Shown here piece by piece: positions 40,979 to 52,291 of a stretch of 64,000 bases of DNA. The DNA is from Prostheceraeus crozeri. Its lineage: Eukaryota > Platyhelminthes > Polycladida > Euryleptidae. The notes below the pieces were generated by a model that had not been told where the DNA came from, ran no database searches, and saw nothing but the letters and a program-made list of their open reading frames with translations. Position 1 is the first letter of the stretch. The number at the start of each line of letters is the position of its first letter. Location of the stretch: contig CAJQUW010003219.1 in the NCBI GenBank assembly GCA_907163375.1, positions 124,001 to 188,000 on the forward strand, in the 5' to 3' direction. The position numbers and the translations under genes are program-made.

Positions 40979-41992
40979 CTGTAAAGAAAGAAGTAGTGAG
41001 TTATCATCTTACATTTTAATTTAGTCATTTTTGCTTACAGATCTTCTTGGGCGCTTCCTCATAAAGGAAATTCGAGATCAGATCACGATGATCGAAGGTG
41101 AAGTGTAGACACTCCACCCCTTTCTTCACCCGAGAGTATCATTTCTCCCCTCTTCCACGCTCGTACAAGAGAGGAGTTTCTGCTACTCTCCCCTTTCTAA
41201 TAGGGATGTGCAGACGGCTGGAACGCACCCTTCGATCGCGATCTACCAGCTGCGCCGAACGGTGCAGCTCGTGGTTCGTCTCGACAACCTTAGCCATCTG
41301 CACACGGGGTCTCTCCACTTCCTCCTTCAACCTTCGTATCTCCTTCTCCCTACTTTCCCTCTCTGCTAGCAAAGCCTCTTCTCTGGCTTCCCCTCGAGAG
41401 TCTTGAGCCTCTCCTGCTCCAACTCGCCATCCCGCTCGCTTAATCTCTCCTTCACCTTCTTCATCTCTCCGGCCACGTTCTTGAGGTCCTCATACTTTGC
41501 CTTGTATGAGAAGGCCTCCTCCTTCAACTTCTCCACCTCTTTCTTTAGTTTATCCCGTTTGGCGATCACCGGCGGGCGCTTGACAAAATTGCGACATTGC
41601 GCTGCAATTCCGCTCGCAGTCACGGCTGCAGGGGTCTCGCGATCGAGGTCGACGTCCTCAATGGCGGATTGTAGCTCATTGGCCTCAGTGGCGAAGAGTC
41701 ATCTCCGTTGTTGTTCGTTGGCGGATTGTAGCTCCAAAGAACGGAGCTCAGTGGCGAAGAGTGAACTCCGTTCTTCTTCGCCTACTTCGCCTGTTTGACA
41801 CTCGCTGTGTTGTGAGTGCCAATCCTCCAGCCGCTCACTTAAGCGATGGACTTTGTAGGCTCCGCAATAGTAGCGACCGACCCCTATCTGTTTCTTACTA
41901 GCGCGAGCGTGCTTCTTGAAGGCGTCAGATCGGAATACCTTCCGGCATTGACACAGTTTGAAACTGGTCTTCACATTATTGTATCTCGGCAT
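40979..41992 (-). pseudogene. Coiled-coil protein with N-terminal Cys/His motif, version B
   Basis: Starts at ATG 41992, 2 nt after a splice acceptor (TTTTTCGCTTCAG). The N-terminus has a C-x-C plus distal H motif (FKLCQCRKVFRSDAFKKH), like versions A (GKCSCGR) and C (KKCSCGEI). The middle is a long heptad-rich coiled coil (DKLKKEVEKLKEEAFSYKAK). Near the C-terminus is LHIPI, also in C. A 3' intron (40979-41037) precedes the stem-loop and ribozyme. Very different in sequence from its counterpart in C although the surrounding core is nearly identical. Looks broken. Confidence 0.55.
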
Positions 41993-41993
41993 T

Positions 41994-42671
41994 TCTGAAG
42001 CGAAAAACGGAAAACAATGATTTTAGATTCAAATCATCATGTTATCAATACTTGAGGATAGACGAGTTAAGCTGATGAATCCGTTACAGGCATTACTCAG
42101 AGGGGATCTTATCCCAACTCCAAGGCCTCGGCCCACAAATCCAACCTCCCGCGCACAGAGCTTGCGTCATATCACTGTGTTGGTATTCGGACCCTGATTT
42201 TGACTTGAAAATCGGTGAAGTTATTTACATCAGGAAACAAGTCTCGAGCCGAAGCTCGCCTCGTACAACATTATAAATGCCTTAGTTGACAGGGTCGAAA
42301 ATCCCGAAAAATCATCAAAAATAACAAATTTAAATTTTTCAGCATTTTTGCACTACTCATGAAATTTTATAAGTAGTCTATAAATATAGCTTTGATCAAG
42401 AGCTATCACATGCAACTTGAATCAAGTCAATAGGTGTGCTAGAACCGAAGATACACCGCTTACAAGTTTCTGGCCTATTCAATCAAAGTGATCACCAGTC
42501 ATATACTGGCTAACCAATAAGTCTGACACCTTAGCTGATATCAGCAATCGAAAAATCTAACCCGTATTCCATACGAAAACACGACTTGGAGCCGGAGCTC
42601 GGATCTGTTCACGAACCTCTAGCAAGTTATTAGTAAAAGTGATTTCTCAGTTGATGCTCCCTGCTTTTATA
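41994..42671 (-). promoter_or_regulatory. Leader intron and TATA promoter of the coiled-coil gene (B)
   Basis: TATAAAAGC (minus strand) at 42671-42663 and a splice acceptor next to the ATG imply a short leader exon and an intron of about 0.6 kb. The intron holds blocks conserved in A and C: GGATCTTATCCCAACTCC, CCTCGGCCCACAAATCCAAC and the palindrome CTGATATCAG (42537-42546). No frame is conserved in it. Confidence 0.55.
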
Positions 42672-42939
42672 GTCGGCCAATTGTCAAATCCAGAAAAATT
42701 CCTAAGTTAGAAAATGGGAAAATTGGCCTTTTTACGGTTTTCAATGGCATCTCAACTCACAACCCTGACTCCCATCCGTCTCAAAATTTCGGATCTAGTA
42801 TATCTCAGTGCGGTCTGTCCACTGAAATAGGTCAGAAGCCTTGAATCGATCTAGTTTTTCGTCAAAAAATTCATCTTGAAAAAATTTGAAAAAATTTTTC
42901 CTCAAATCATGATGGACACACTCTTCTTAGGGTGAATAA

Positions 42940-43625
42940 ATGACGCTGATTCCAAATCTGAAATCCGTTTTGCTCTCCGATGCTTTGTTTTGAAGCTACA
43001 GCCCAAAACGTCCAAAATTCTAACTCTGTCGATTTTCGCCAATCTCCCAAATCTTAAATGGCGTCTCACATCTAAACGAAGACAGATAGGAACAAGCCGT
43101 TTCTTTCAGTGAATTTGTCTCACTCTTAGCTTTTAAACGAGCTATTGCACGACTTTCTACGATCACTAGAAGCGAAATTGGAAAATCGGTGCCGTGGGGG
43201 GGGGTGGACGTCAGCGAAAATTTTTTTCTTTCCGATTGCTTTCAAATTCACCATACAGATGCAGAATTTCACGCTGAATCCGAATCTGGCGTCTGTTTTC
43301 CCATCCGATGCTTCGTTTTGGCGCTACAGCCCAAAACGTCCAAAATTTTACCTCTGTCCTTTTTTCGAAGTTGAACATTTTTTCTCGCCGATTGCTTTCA
43401 AATCCACCATACCGATGCAGAATTTTAAGCTGATCACGAATCTTAAGTCCGTTTCACCATTCCACCACGACAACCTAGACGGTCGCCCACGTCAACCTAG
43501 GCGGTCGCCCACGTCAACCCACCCGAGGCCAACTAACACTCTCGTTTTCGAGGGGGGGACGTCAGCGACCAATTTTCGACGGCGGCCATCTTGCGCGGTC
43601 CAGTGGTGGAGTTTCCCTTACTACT
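42940..43625. repeat. Right TIR of copy B
   Basis: The reverse complement of this stretch matches the left TIR, including CAAGATGGCCGCCGTCG near the tip and the conserved block 43020-43130. G-rich runs here mirror the C runs of the left TIR. It ends at the exact junction with copy C. Confidence 0.85.
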
Positions 43626-43740
43626 GACGTGGTCTTATTAGATACATTTTACTTCTTCGTTGCCATCATATCATTTGTGTATTTTGTCGTGAAAAGCATC
43701 GATGTAATTCTTCATTTTGTTATATGTTATGGAACGTTTC
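43626..43740 (+). pseudogene. Remnant of the mini RING gene, copy C
   Basis: Starts mid-gene at the truncation. The RCHHIICVFC coding region and CNSSFC survive. Confidence 0.6.
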
Positions 43741-43785
43741 CTTAGATGTGTAAATTTCCGTTTTAGGCTTCTATCATCATTTTTA

Positions 43786-44314
43786 TGGATTGTGAGGGTG
43801 AACCTGTACAGGAGCTCAGTGCAATGCTATGAACAATTGGACATATCAGATTGTTAGTGTCTATCATCAACATGTCAACTGTGATCCCAATGTTGATCAA
43901 TGGGCGAGAAAACACATTCATGGACTTAATCTGAAATATTTGCAAGACTACGGCTTTTCTTGTGACAGTGCTCTTCTTATTGACTTTAAACGATGGTTAG
44001 CTGCTTTCAATGTTATACGCATCTTTTGTAATAATCCTGGTAAGGAGAGGAAAGTATTTCCCAATCTAATCATTGATGACATTTTGCTCCCGCCTTGGGA
44101 TAGTAGAGTGAATCAACATTATCATGAAGTCACGAAACGTTTTAAGGATTTGTGTGTTCCTATTTTGTCTGTTCGTTGTAGTAGCTACGTTCATAACCAA
44201 TGCTTCTTTCCTCCTTACCTCAACACTGCCAAAGTCCTGTATGGTTATCATTGCTCGCTGTATGATAGTTACCAGCTGTATCTATTTTATCTGTTTCAAA
44301 CCATTGATTTATAA
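43786..44314 (+). pseudogene. DEDDh exonuclease-like protein, copy C (broken)
   Basis: Almost identical to 23896-24422, including the D-x-E-G-x-P-V-Q-E-L-S start and YHCSLYDSYQLY. Confidence 0.5.
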
Positions 44315-44401
44315 TGCATGCTTGTTACTGTTATTCAATAAATGTTACTATGAGAAGAGTTGTTGTTTTCATGCAATGGATGGGTTAGATAAAGGGCGAT
44401 C

Positions 44402-44812
44402 ATGTCTTTCTCAAATGACTGCGGAACATTACATTTTCATAGGCAAAGTTTAAAAGGAGCTGTTCAAGATTATGTGATAAATTTTCATAAAGATGAGACC
44501 GACATCGAAGCAGTGGTCGATGATGCTAGCACTCTATTTCTAGAGTTAATGAATACATTCTCTGATAGCATTGTCATGGCGCGATTAGTTGCGAAAATTA
44601 AGTTTAGTCATTTTGGAAAGGAAGAGGTGGAAAGTCGCTCTTTCCATTTTGCTTCTTATTCAATGGAAGTGGTAGATCACCCCGAAGAATTTTTTAAAAG
44701 ACATATGATAAAAATTTCTGAACGTCTTAACGCATTTAACCATCATGGTAGCAGTCTAGTGATTGAAGCGATTTCAGATATTCACATTCAACTTTCTATA
44801 AAGAAAAATTGA
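44402..44812 (+). CDS. Stand-alone polymerase N-domain relative, copy C
   Basis: 136 aa, open, nearly identical to the copy B gene. Confidence 0.6.
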   Translation: MSFSNDCGTLHFHRQSLKGAVQDYVINFHKDETDIEAVVDDASTLFLELMNTFSDSIVMARLVAKIKFSHFGKEEVESRSFHFASYSMEVVDHPEEFFKRHMIKISERLNAFNHHGSSLVIEAISDIHIQLSIKKN

Positions 44813-44814
44813 AA

Positions 44815-45138
44815 ATGCAGTGGTACTTGATTGTAGCACAACTGGTTTTCGAGCTATTTCTGCTCACTCTCGAAGTATATTCCTTCTGTACATGCGTCTA
44901 TTATTTAGAAAAGGCTAGCAAATTCATATCTTCAAAAAGACTTGCTATAGACATCATTAACGGTGAAACTATGTGTTGTGATGTATGTAAGCGAAAGGAT
45001 GGAAATGAAAAGCGCATCTTCAAGAGATGTAAGCATGCTTTTTGTCAACGCTGTTTCATACGTAATTGCATTCAACTTTGCAAATGTAACCACTGTGATA
45101 TTGCTCATTTCGAGTGTCACTTATGCCGCAATAGTTAG
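44815..45138 (+). CDS. Membrane-anchored RING protein, copy C
   Basis: 107 aa, open, with the hydrophobic N-terminal segment and all RING Cys/His residues kept. Confidence 0.65.
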   Translation: MQWYLIVAQLVFELFLLTLEVYSFCTCVYYLEKASKFISSKRLAIDIINGETMCCDVCKRKDGNEKRIFKRCKHAFCQRCFIRNCIQLCKCNHCDIAHFECHLCRNS

Positions 45139-45189
45139 TACCTATGCAAATGTGGTAAAGATAGGTTTTAGCAAAGACTAACACGGAAA

Positions 45190-45555
45190 ATGGCGAAACG
45201 CAAAATGAAGAAACGTAAAAGTCCAAAGTCTTCAAAGTTTTCTTCAGCCATTCAAGCTCTCCGACGAATGAAAGCAAATCAGCGGTACAATGCTATACGA
45301 CATGCTAACGATAAATTCATTTGTGAAATTATTTCTCATGTGAGAAAGTTGAGGACGAAGAAATTAGCACCAAAACAACGAAAGTTACTTAAGCGATATG
45401 CTACAAAATTGCGTTTCATCTCCAATCCTAAAGTCACCCTTCAAAGAAAGAGGGAAACTCTAACACAAAAGGGTGGTTTCCTTTCAGCAATACTTCCGCT
45501 GCTAGCTCCTGTCGTGGGTAACCTATTGGGTAATATCTTTGGCTCTAAGCGTTAA
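45190..45555 (+). CDS. Small basic protein with hydrophobic C-terminus, copy C
   Basis: 121 aa, open. The C-terminal GGFLSAILPLLAPVVGNLLG segment is nearer to the usual QKGGFL form of this family than copy B's. Confidence 0.65.
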   Translation: MAKRKMKKRKSPKSSKFSSAIQALRRMKANQRYNAIRHANDKFICEIISHVRKLRTKKLAPKQRKLLKRYATKLRFISNPKVTLQRKRETLTQKGGFLSAILPLLAPVVGNLLGNIFGSKR

Positions 45556-45586
45556 TTATGCAAATGTTGAATCTCAAAGTATTAAA

Positions 45587-46206
45587 ATGGAGATTTCAGA
45601 CTTCAATGCGATAAAGTTCTGACTGTATCAGGTCCATCTCATGCAAGTAAAACTATTTTGACGCTGAATTTATTGGATAAAAGAAGGGAGTTGTTTAAGG
45701 AACTTATCAATCGAGTGATTTGGTGTTATGGTATTTATCAACCGTCACTGTTTCAGGAATTGCAAAGTCGCAACTTTATTCGTCATGAAGGAATTATTGC
45801 AGTGGATAAACTTCAGTCTAATGATGTTGTTGTATTGGATGATCTATTAAAAGAAAGTAAGAATTCCAAAGATGTTACAGATATGTTCACTCGCGCAGCA
45901 CATCATAAAAGGTGCTTTATCATCTATATCACACAAAATTTGTTTCCTGATGGAAAAGAAGCTCGTACACGATACCTGAATACACACTATTATGCTATTT
46001 TCAAGAATCCGCGAGATAAAAGTCAATTTGAAATTTTAGCGCGACAAGTTGCACCCAGAGGATCAAAAGCCTTAATTGAAATTTTTGAAGCAGCTACTGA
46101 AAAACCATACGGTTACTTATTTATTGACTTTACCCAAGAGTGTCCGGAAGAATTTAGATTTCGAAGTGATATTTTGAAAACTCCCATGATTATCTACAAA
46201 CTATGA
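45587..46206 (+). pseudogene. A32-like packaging ATPase, copy C (broken)
   Basis: Collinear with B. It shows the whole C-terminal part through ARQVAPRGSKALIEIFEAAT and YGYLFIDFTQECPEEFRFRS to IIYKL. Confidence 0.9.
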
Positions 46207-46769
46207 GTTCTTATTCTCGCATGATTGTTATTCCTCAGGATGAATATGTACAATTGACTGCTATACAACAAGTAAAGCAACCTCTTGCAAATCAAATGTA
46301 TAGGAAAGAATTAGATTATCAGCAAAATGTTCACATCAAGGATCCACATCGTGCTGTATTATTACAACCGGAAACTGTTGAAGAATTGAAAAACTTGAAG
46401 AATAAGATGCGTGACTCTGTATCGACTGCTACACCTTTAGCATCTCGCGCACATACCATATCTCTTTTCAACAGTATTGAACCCCACCTCAATGTAAATG
46501 ATAGAGGAGAAATCATTACAGATGAAAATAAAGTGATTGATGCTTCACGTTATGAAGACTTGATTCAGTATGCGACACGTAGAAAGCGCCGTCAGGACTA
46601 TGTTCCACCTGGCTGGACATACTTTCTTAAACTATTGAAAAAGCATAATGTGCCAAAATTTGCTTTGAATAATGAGACATTGAAAGAACTTGATTCAACA
46701 GTGGAGAGGCATGTTGAGTTGTTTAGTGTAAAGAGTTTGAGAGGCATGACATTGAGTCGTTTAGTGTAA
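46203..46769 (+). pseudogene. ATPase-downstream conserved protein, copy C (partial)
   Basis: The first 168 or so residues match 26301-26993. The basic tail, the Cys-rich gene and the integrase N-terminus seen in B are missing from this copy. Confidence 0.6.
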
Positions 46770-47356
46770 AGAGTGCTTACAAAGCTGCACTGGTTGAACC
46801 TTTTAATCGCACATTAAAAAAGCGCTTGTGGCGACATTTTACTGCCAACTTGACACAAAATTGGACAAAGGTTCTACAAGATACACTCCATGCCTACAAT
46901 CACTCTACCCATCGTTCTATTGGACTCAGACCAGTAGATGTAAATGCTGACAATGTAGATAAAGTGCGCGAATCATTCCAGCGTAAACGCACTCATGTGA
47001 AAAGTGATGTGAAAATTGGTGACAAAGTTCGTATCTCAAAAGTGAAAAGTGTTTTTGCCAAAGGGTACCTTCCGAATTGGACAGAAGAGGTATTTACAGT
47101 ATCAAGGATTGATCAAAAAGACTCTCCCACTACCTACAAGTTGAAAGATTACAATAATGAAGAAATTGAGGGTAGCTTTTACCGCGATGAGATTGAGGTA
47201 GTCATTGAAAGTGAAACATATTTGGTAGAGAAAATCATCCGATGTAAAAAACGGCAAGGTGAAGAATGGTGTCTTGTTAAATGGGCTGGTTATCCTTCAA
47301 GTATGAACTCTTGGATGCGTCGTGCCGACATCTTTCATCTAAGTGATCGACAGTGA
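46770..47356 (+). pseudogene. INT: Chromodomain integrase, C-terminal part, copy C
   Basis: Only the end of the catalytic core onward remains, with the chromodomain (YLVEKIIRCKKRQGEEWCLV). Not a functional integrase. Confidence 0.9.
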
Positions 47357-47397
47357 TTCATGCAAAGTTGTAACTAACAATGTTTAGGGTTTGAGCT

Positions 47398-47852
47398 ATG
47401 AATCCAACTGCCTCATTTTATTCACGACCCTCCTATGTAAGTGGCGGAGGACAAATTTACATCGGCGCTCGCCGCCAACGTGGAGGTAGCATGCTTGGTG
47501 CACTGAAATCTGTTGTAGCACCTCTCATATCCAATGTCGGTAGATCTTTAAAACGAAATGTTTTAAGTAATGCCGTTGGCTTTGCTGGTGATGTTGCTAG
47601 TGATCTTTCCAGAGGTAGAAGTTTTAAGAGCAGTTTGTTGAATCGTGGGAAGGAACGCGGTTTAAAAACATTGAATCAGACCTTTGCTGGTGTTACTCAA
47701 GGAAAAAATCGCCTAAACGAATGAATAAAGGAAGGAAGAAACATCGCGGAGCTGGTAAGGTGCGATCTTCAGTCAAACGGGCATTCACGCAAACGTCGCA
47801 GAGGCTCTAATCATTCATCAGGCGCTAAACGACGACGCTACTATAACTTCTA
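47398..47852 (+). pseudogene. Gly/Arg-rich basic protein, copy C (broken)
   Basis: Same order of Gly-rich helix, amphipathic part and basic tail as in B. Confidence 0.65.
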
Positions 47853-47855
47853 ATC

Positions 47856-49134
47856 ATGGAGTGTAAAACTTCCGGGTTTTGTTTGTTCGATCAACAAGCC
47901 ATACAGACAGATATTCTTAGTTCAAGTATTGTAGATTATCATCCTCGAACAGCTGAGAATGCTGGCCCCATTGAATTTGTTATTCCTGGTGGTAGTGATG
48001 ACTACATAGATTTGAGTTATGCGATGCTTGATTTGAGGTTTAGAATTCAGCAAGCAGATGGAACTGCTATTGACGATACACATAAAGTTGGACTGAACAA
48101 TTCACCATTGACTACATTACTTCGCGATGTTTCTCTAACGATTGGAGAGCAGCAGGTGGAAGGTGGTCAAAGCGATTATCCCTATAAATCATATTTCAAT
48201 CATGTATCAAAGTTTCATCCAGCAGCACAAAAAAGTCATATGGAAGCCATGGGATGGTACAGAGATGAAGCAGGAAAATTTGATGTTGAAACAAACAGTG
48301 GCTTTATAAAGCGATCTGCTATGATTAAAGATAGTAAAGTATGTCAGCTATATGGTCCGCTGAATTTAGACTTCTTTAGACAGTCAAAGTTTTTACTCTG
48401 TAATACCAGCATGCGACTCAAGCTGACATTGAATAAGCCTGAATTTGCGCTGAATGCATTTTGCTAAAGTTGACAATTTTAGAATTCATGTGGAAGATAT
48501 TGCACTTTACATTCGTCGAGTAGTACCGAATCCAAGTGTCATTAGAGGACATGCTGAAGGTCTTAACCGCCAAAATGCCATTTACCCCGTTCAGCATACA
48601 AAGCTTCTCACCTTTACAATTCCAAAAGATCAAAAGAGTTTCATAAAAGATGGCCTCTTTCCATCGGAAGCACCGAAGCTCCTTATGATGGCAATGGTTG
48701 AAAATGATGCATTTAATGGTAATATAAAGAAGAATCCTTTCAATTTTAAACACAATCAGTTCAGTGAAATTGCTTTACGTGTAAATGGTGTGAGTCATCC
48801 TGGTCCACCCTACAAACTAGATTTTGCTGCAGATCAATTTATGCGCAGTTATGTTGATTTTATGGATGTCTTTGTCTTTTACAAATCGGATGACACCAAC
48901 GGACTCACTATGAAAGAGTTTAAGAGTGGATATACTATTTATGCATTTGATTTGACTGCTGACAGCGATATTAGTGCCCCCTATCGTCAAGCGAACGTGC
49001 CTCATAATATTCGTTTGGATTTGACGTTCAAAAGAACACTACCTGAGACGATCAATGTATTAATTTATGCAGTCTTCGATTCAAATATTGAAATTACAAA
49101 GTATCGTGACGTGATTCTTCAGTATAATCGTTAA
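47856..49134 (+). pseudogene. MCP: Double-jelly-roll major capsid protein, copy C (broken)
   Basis: Nearly identical to B; the second half is open from DNFRIHVEDIALYIRR to the end. Confidence 0.88.
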
Positions 49135-49571
49135 TGGGTTGGTTGACTGCTGACGATATTAAAACTAAAGTACAGCGTAATGCAGACGAAGCGACGTTGA
49201 AAGCTTTCGATAATGTCTATTCGCTCGATACCTTACCACCTGCAGTAAATCACTATCCCATCTTTATTGTGCTAAACACTCATTCGCAGAATTTAGGCGG
49301 GGAGCATTGGAAAGCGATCTTTATTGGAGAAGACCGACGTGGTGAACTATTTGACTCTCTTGCTCAACCTCCAAATATACCAACACAGCAGTGGTTGAGA
49401 AAACATACGCGTCAGTATCAGCGAAATGAACGCATACTACAACATCCACTTTCATCAACGTGTGGTGCTTTTGTACTGTACTTCATCTTAAGACGTTTAC
49501 ATGTATCTCGATTTGTATCTGTTATTCAAAACTTTTCATATAATCCATCCTCTAATGAAAAAATGATTTGA
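49134..49571 (+). CDS. PRO: Adenain-like protease, copy C
   Basis: 145 aa. H58, D74, Q103 and C110 are all kept. Slightly shorter at the C-terminus than in B. Confidence 0.92.
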   Translation: MGWLTADDIKTKVQRNADEATLKAFDNVYSLDTLPPAVNHYPIFIVLNTHSQNLGGEHWKAIFIGEDRRGELFDSLAQPPNIPTQQWLRKHTRQYQRNERILQHPLSSTCGAFVLYFILRRLHVSRFVSVIQNFSYNPSSNEKMI

Positions 49572-49602
49572 AATAAAAACATCATATTGGAAAAATTGTT
49601 TT

Positions 49603-50148
49603 TTATTTTACAATCCGCTGGGTACGTACATACTCGATGAGATAGTCTAGGACCACATTTGCTTGTACATGAGATTTTAGTCCAGTAATGATCACTTTAC
49701 TATTATTAAAGATTGCAACATGCACAGGTAACCAACAACTAATGAGAGCTGCAGGAAAAAGTTTGGGTTCATAACACAAATTGTAACTGCTGGTACGAAT
49801 CTTCAAAAATGATACACTTTCACTCAATTGAGTAGAGATCAGCACATTGTCCACAGTCAGATTCGACATCACACACCTCCCCCTCTTCCATATCCGACGT
49901 AGTAGTCTTTGTAGCTCTAAGCGCATTGACTGCGCCGATGAATGAGAAAGGGCGCCGAGAATCTGTACAGTCCCATTTGGGAAGAGTTGAAGATTCCGTG
50001 AATTGTTCATCTTCACCACTAACATTTGAGGTCGGCCCGGGTAATACTTGCTGTTTGGAAGGTGTTGGTGTAATGTTGCGAGATCGATTTTGGTGTAGAG
50101 TCTGAAGCGACGGAGAATGTTGACGATGTTGTAGCGATGGCGCTTCAT
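49603..50148 (-). CDS. TBP-like: TATA-binding-protein homologue, copy C
   Basis: 181 aa, same start and length as in B. Repeat 1 with NIVNILRRFRLYTKIDL and LQLFPNGTVQILGA; repeat 2 with VDNVLIS, YEPKLFPAALI, HVAIFNNSKVIITGLK. TATAAAAGG lies 43 nt upstream, at 50191-50183. Confidence 0.85.
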   Translation of the reverse strand: MKRHRYNIVNILRRFRLYTKIDLATLHQHLPNSKYYPGRPQMLVVKMNNSRNLQLFPNGTVQILGALSHSSAQSMRLELQRLLRRIWKRGRCVMSNLTVDNVLISTQLSESVSFLKIRTSSYNLCYEPKLFPAALISCWLPVHVAIFNNSKVIITGLKSHVQANVVLDYLIEYVRTQRIVK

Positions 50149-50470
50149 GATGAAAAAATGAGTAAATTGAGCGATGTACCTTCCTTTTATACTTTTCCCA
50201 ACTACCTTGATGAAATGTGAAGTTAGTATGAAGTTGGGAATGATAGAGTTGAATTCGCCAATTGTTGACGCGCAACCATATTCGATTTCCAATACGTGAA
50301 TGTCTTTTCATATAGAAGTATTTCAAATCCTTCATGATATGATGTAGAGATTGAAAATGACGATAAGATAAAGCAAACTCTCTTCTCACATTTCCAGTTG
50401 AATCTTTGAAATAGACGTTTCGATCATGATCCGTTTCAATACGTTGTAGGGAATCTAATTTCCAACTCAT
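49820..50470 (-). CDS. PC4-like protein (long form), copy C
   Basis: 216 aa, as in B, overlapping the TBP-like frame. Nearly identical. Confidence 0.5.
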   Translation of the reverse strand: MSWKLDSLQRIETDHDRNVYFKDSTGNVRREFALSYRHFQSLHHIMKDLKYFYMKRHSRIGNRIWLRVNNWRIQLYHSQLHTNFTFHQGSWEKYKRKVHRSIYSFFHHEAPSLQHRQHSPSLQTLHQNRSRNITPTPSKQQVLPGPTSNVSGEDEQFTESSTLPKWDCTDSRRPFSFIGAVNALRATKTTTSDMEEGEVCDVESDCGQCADLYSIE

Positions 50471-50492
50471 GGTGCGTGGTAGTCATGTCTGA

Positions 50493-50861
50493 TTAAGATT
50501 TGCATAGTAGGGCGATGAACTCACGACGAATAAATGTCATGATGGAGAGATGTATGTATCTTCTATACTTCCTCCAATTGTATTTGCGAAATAAGAAACA
50601 GGTTGCGGAGTGAGAATGGCAGATTTGAATTTCATTGTTGCGACGTTGAAGCCAAACTTGATCACCCAAGGAGATGAATCTTAATGTTTCAAAATATTCC
50701 AAATCCCTCATGATATCATTGAGGTTGACAAATTGTCGCCATGTTAATGTAATACCTCTTGATGTATGACCATGAGAATTTTTGAAATGTACGTTTCCAT
50801 CACCATCAACTCTGATATGTTGTAGAGAGTCCAAAATCCAAGTCTTCATGATGTTATGCAA
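50493..50861 (-). CDS. PC4-like protein, copy C
   Basis: 122 aa, open; RGITLTWRQFVNLNDIM kept. The middle differs slightly from B. Confidence 0.55.
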   Translation of the reverse strand: MHNIMKTWILDSLQHIRVDGDGNVHFKNSHGHTSRGITLTWRQFVNLNDIMRDLEYFETLRFISLGDQVWLQRRNNEIQICHSHSATCFLFRKYNWRKYRRYIHLSIMTFIRREFIALLCKS

Positions 50862-50884
50862 AGCTGAAGATCAGCAATATAAAA

Positions 50885-52282
50885 ATGTCGTTTTATCATA
50901 TTTTGCTTAGCAATGCGGCCGCAAATAGATTTGCTAGTAATCGAGCCGCACTCTTTTCTACTCCCATTGATCATACACAACAGCTAAATGGAAATTGGGA
51001 AGTGGATGTCACTCAACTTGTTCATAGCAACTGTGTCTATACTTTTGATCATGAGGTGATGACTATTAATATGAGACGTGCAGCTGCTTACCAATGTGAA
51101 AAGGGCTGCCGAGTATACATTCCACAGTGGCCAAAGAAAGATCTCTTATCATGTTAAAAGTTTATATATGATTTCCTGAATAAAGCGTGTAAACATATTG
51201 TCCAATTTACTCCGCACAATGACGATCATAATTATGTACATCATGTAGTTGAGAAAGATTGGATTGTTGGTTTAAGTCCAAGTTTAAGAAATGATTTAGG
51301 TTACCTCGCTAGCGCCTTAACAAACTATGATAATTATAACGTTAATTACCACATAAGTGGTTATAAACAGTTAATGTATCGAGAGGAAGCTTATTATGTA
51401 GATCTTATTCCAAGAAATGAGAAGACGTTGGTGAAGAAGATTGTGATTAAGCCAAGAAAGACAAACATGACTCCTGAAACATTATTGAAGAAATTTAATT
51501 ATCTCCTTCGAGTTAATGGTAAACAAGTGGCAACATTGACTTATATCAAATCATCTAATCATATTGCAATAAGTAAATTAAATGATGATGATCTAGCTTT
51601 AGTTTGTTCAAAAGATTTTCATCAGTTCTTACGACATCGGTCTGCAGCTGTTCATGGAAAATTTGATATGCAACATTTGCCATCTAAAAGGTCAAATCAA
51701 TTTGATACAGAATGGACCGTATCTTTATACAGAAAGTGTGTAGAGCCTTTAGGTGGTATCTTACATGAAACAATAGTGTTGATACCTCGCATTATTACTT
51801 CAGTTAAATTGGTTGTAGATTATTTAAATGAAGTGATTAATGAGCAACATATTTCATTTTCTGAAAAAGAAGGTACTTTGTCTCTCACTATAAGTGGAAA
51901 AGGTATTGAACTAATTATGGATAAAACTCTAATGGACATTTTGGGTTTTGATCAAGATATCTTTAAAAGTGGTGCTGTAACCGAAGCTAACGCAGACATG
52001 TCGCTATCGCGTCGTATTAACTATTTTCAGATATATTCCAATATTGGTGAAGATGTACGTGTGGGAGATGTTGAAGCTCCATTGCTAGCAATGATACCAT
52101 ACCAACCAAAAAGCTGCAGTATTTTATCTGAGCATACTTTCAAGAAAGTGCATTATACAGGGCTGAAATCAAACTACATCCCACAAATTGATATTGCCAT
52201 TTATGACGATGCTGGTGCGTTGATTCCTTTTCATAAAGATGCTGTGACAAGTATCACACTCCATTTCCGAATGAAGAGTTAA
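50885..52282 (+). pseudogene. LxGxWEVxV family protein 1, copy C (broken)
   Basis: LNGNWEVDVTQLVHS start and GDVEAPLLAMIPYQP end. Near-identical to B apart from limited damage. Confidence 0.8.
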
Positions 52283-52291
52283 TGCAAAAGT

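Larger units (their letters stand above)
21867..43625 (+). mobile_element. Polinton/Maverick copy B, end to end
   Basis: Both termini are visible: AGTAGTAAG at 21867 and its inverse ending at 43625. Each is followed inwards by a shared stretch containing CAAGATGGCCGCCGTCG and a TGACGTCCCCC tract. All Polinton hallmark genes lie between. The copy looks nearly whole, with about ten breaks. The 6 nt outside the two ends (TACGCG and GACGTG) do not form a clean target-site duplication, because the right end abuts truncated copy C. Near-identity to C argues for recent activity of this lineage. Confidence 0.93.
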
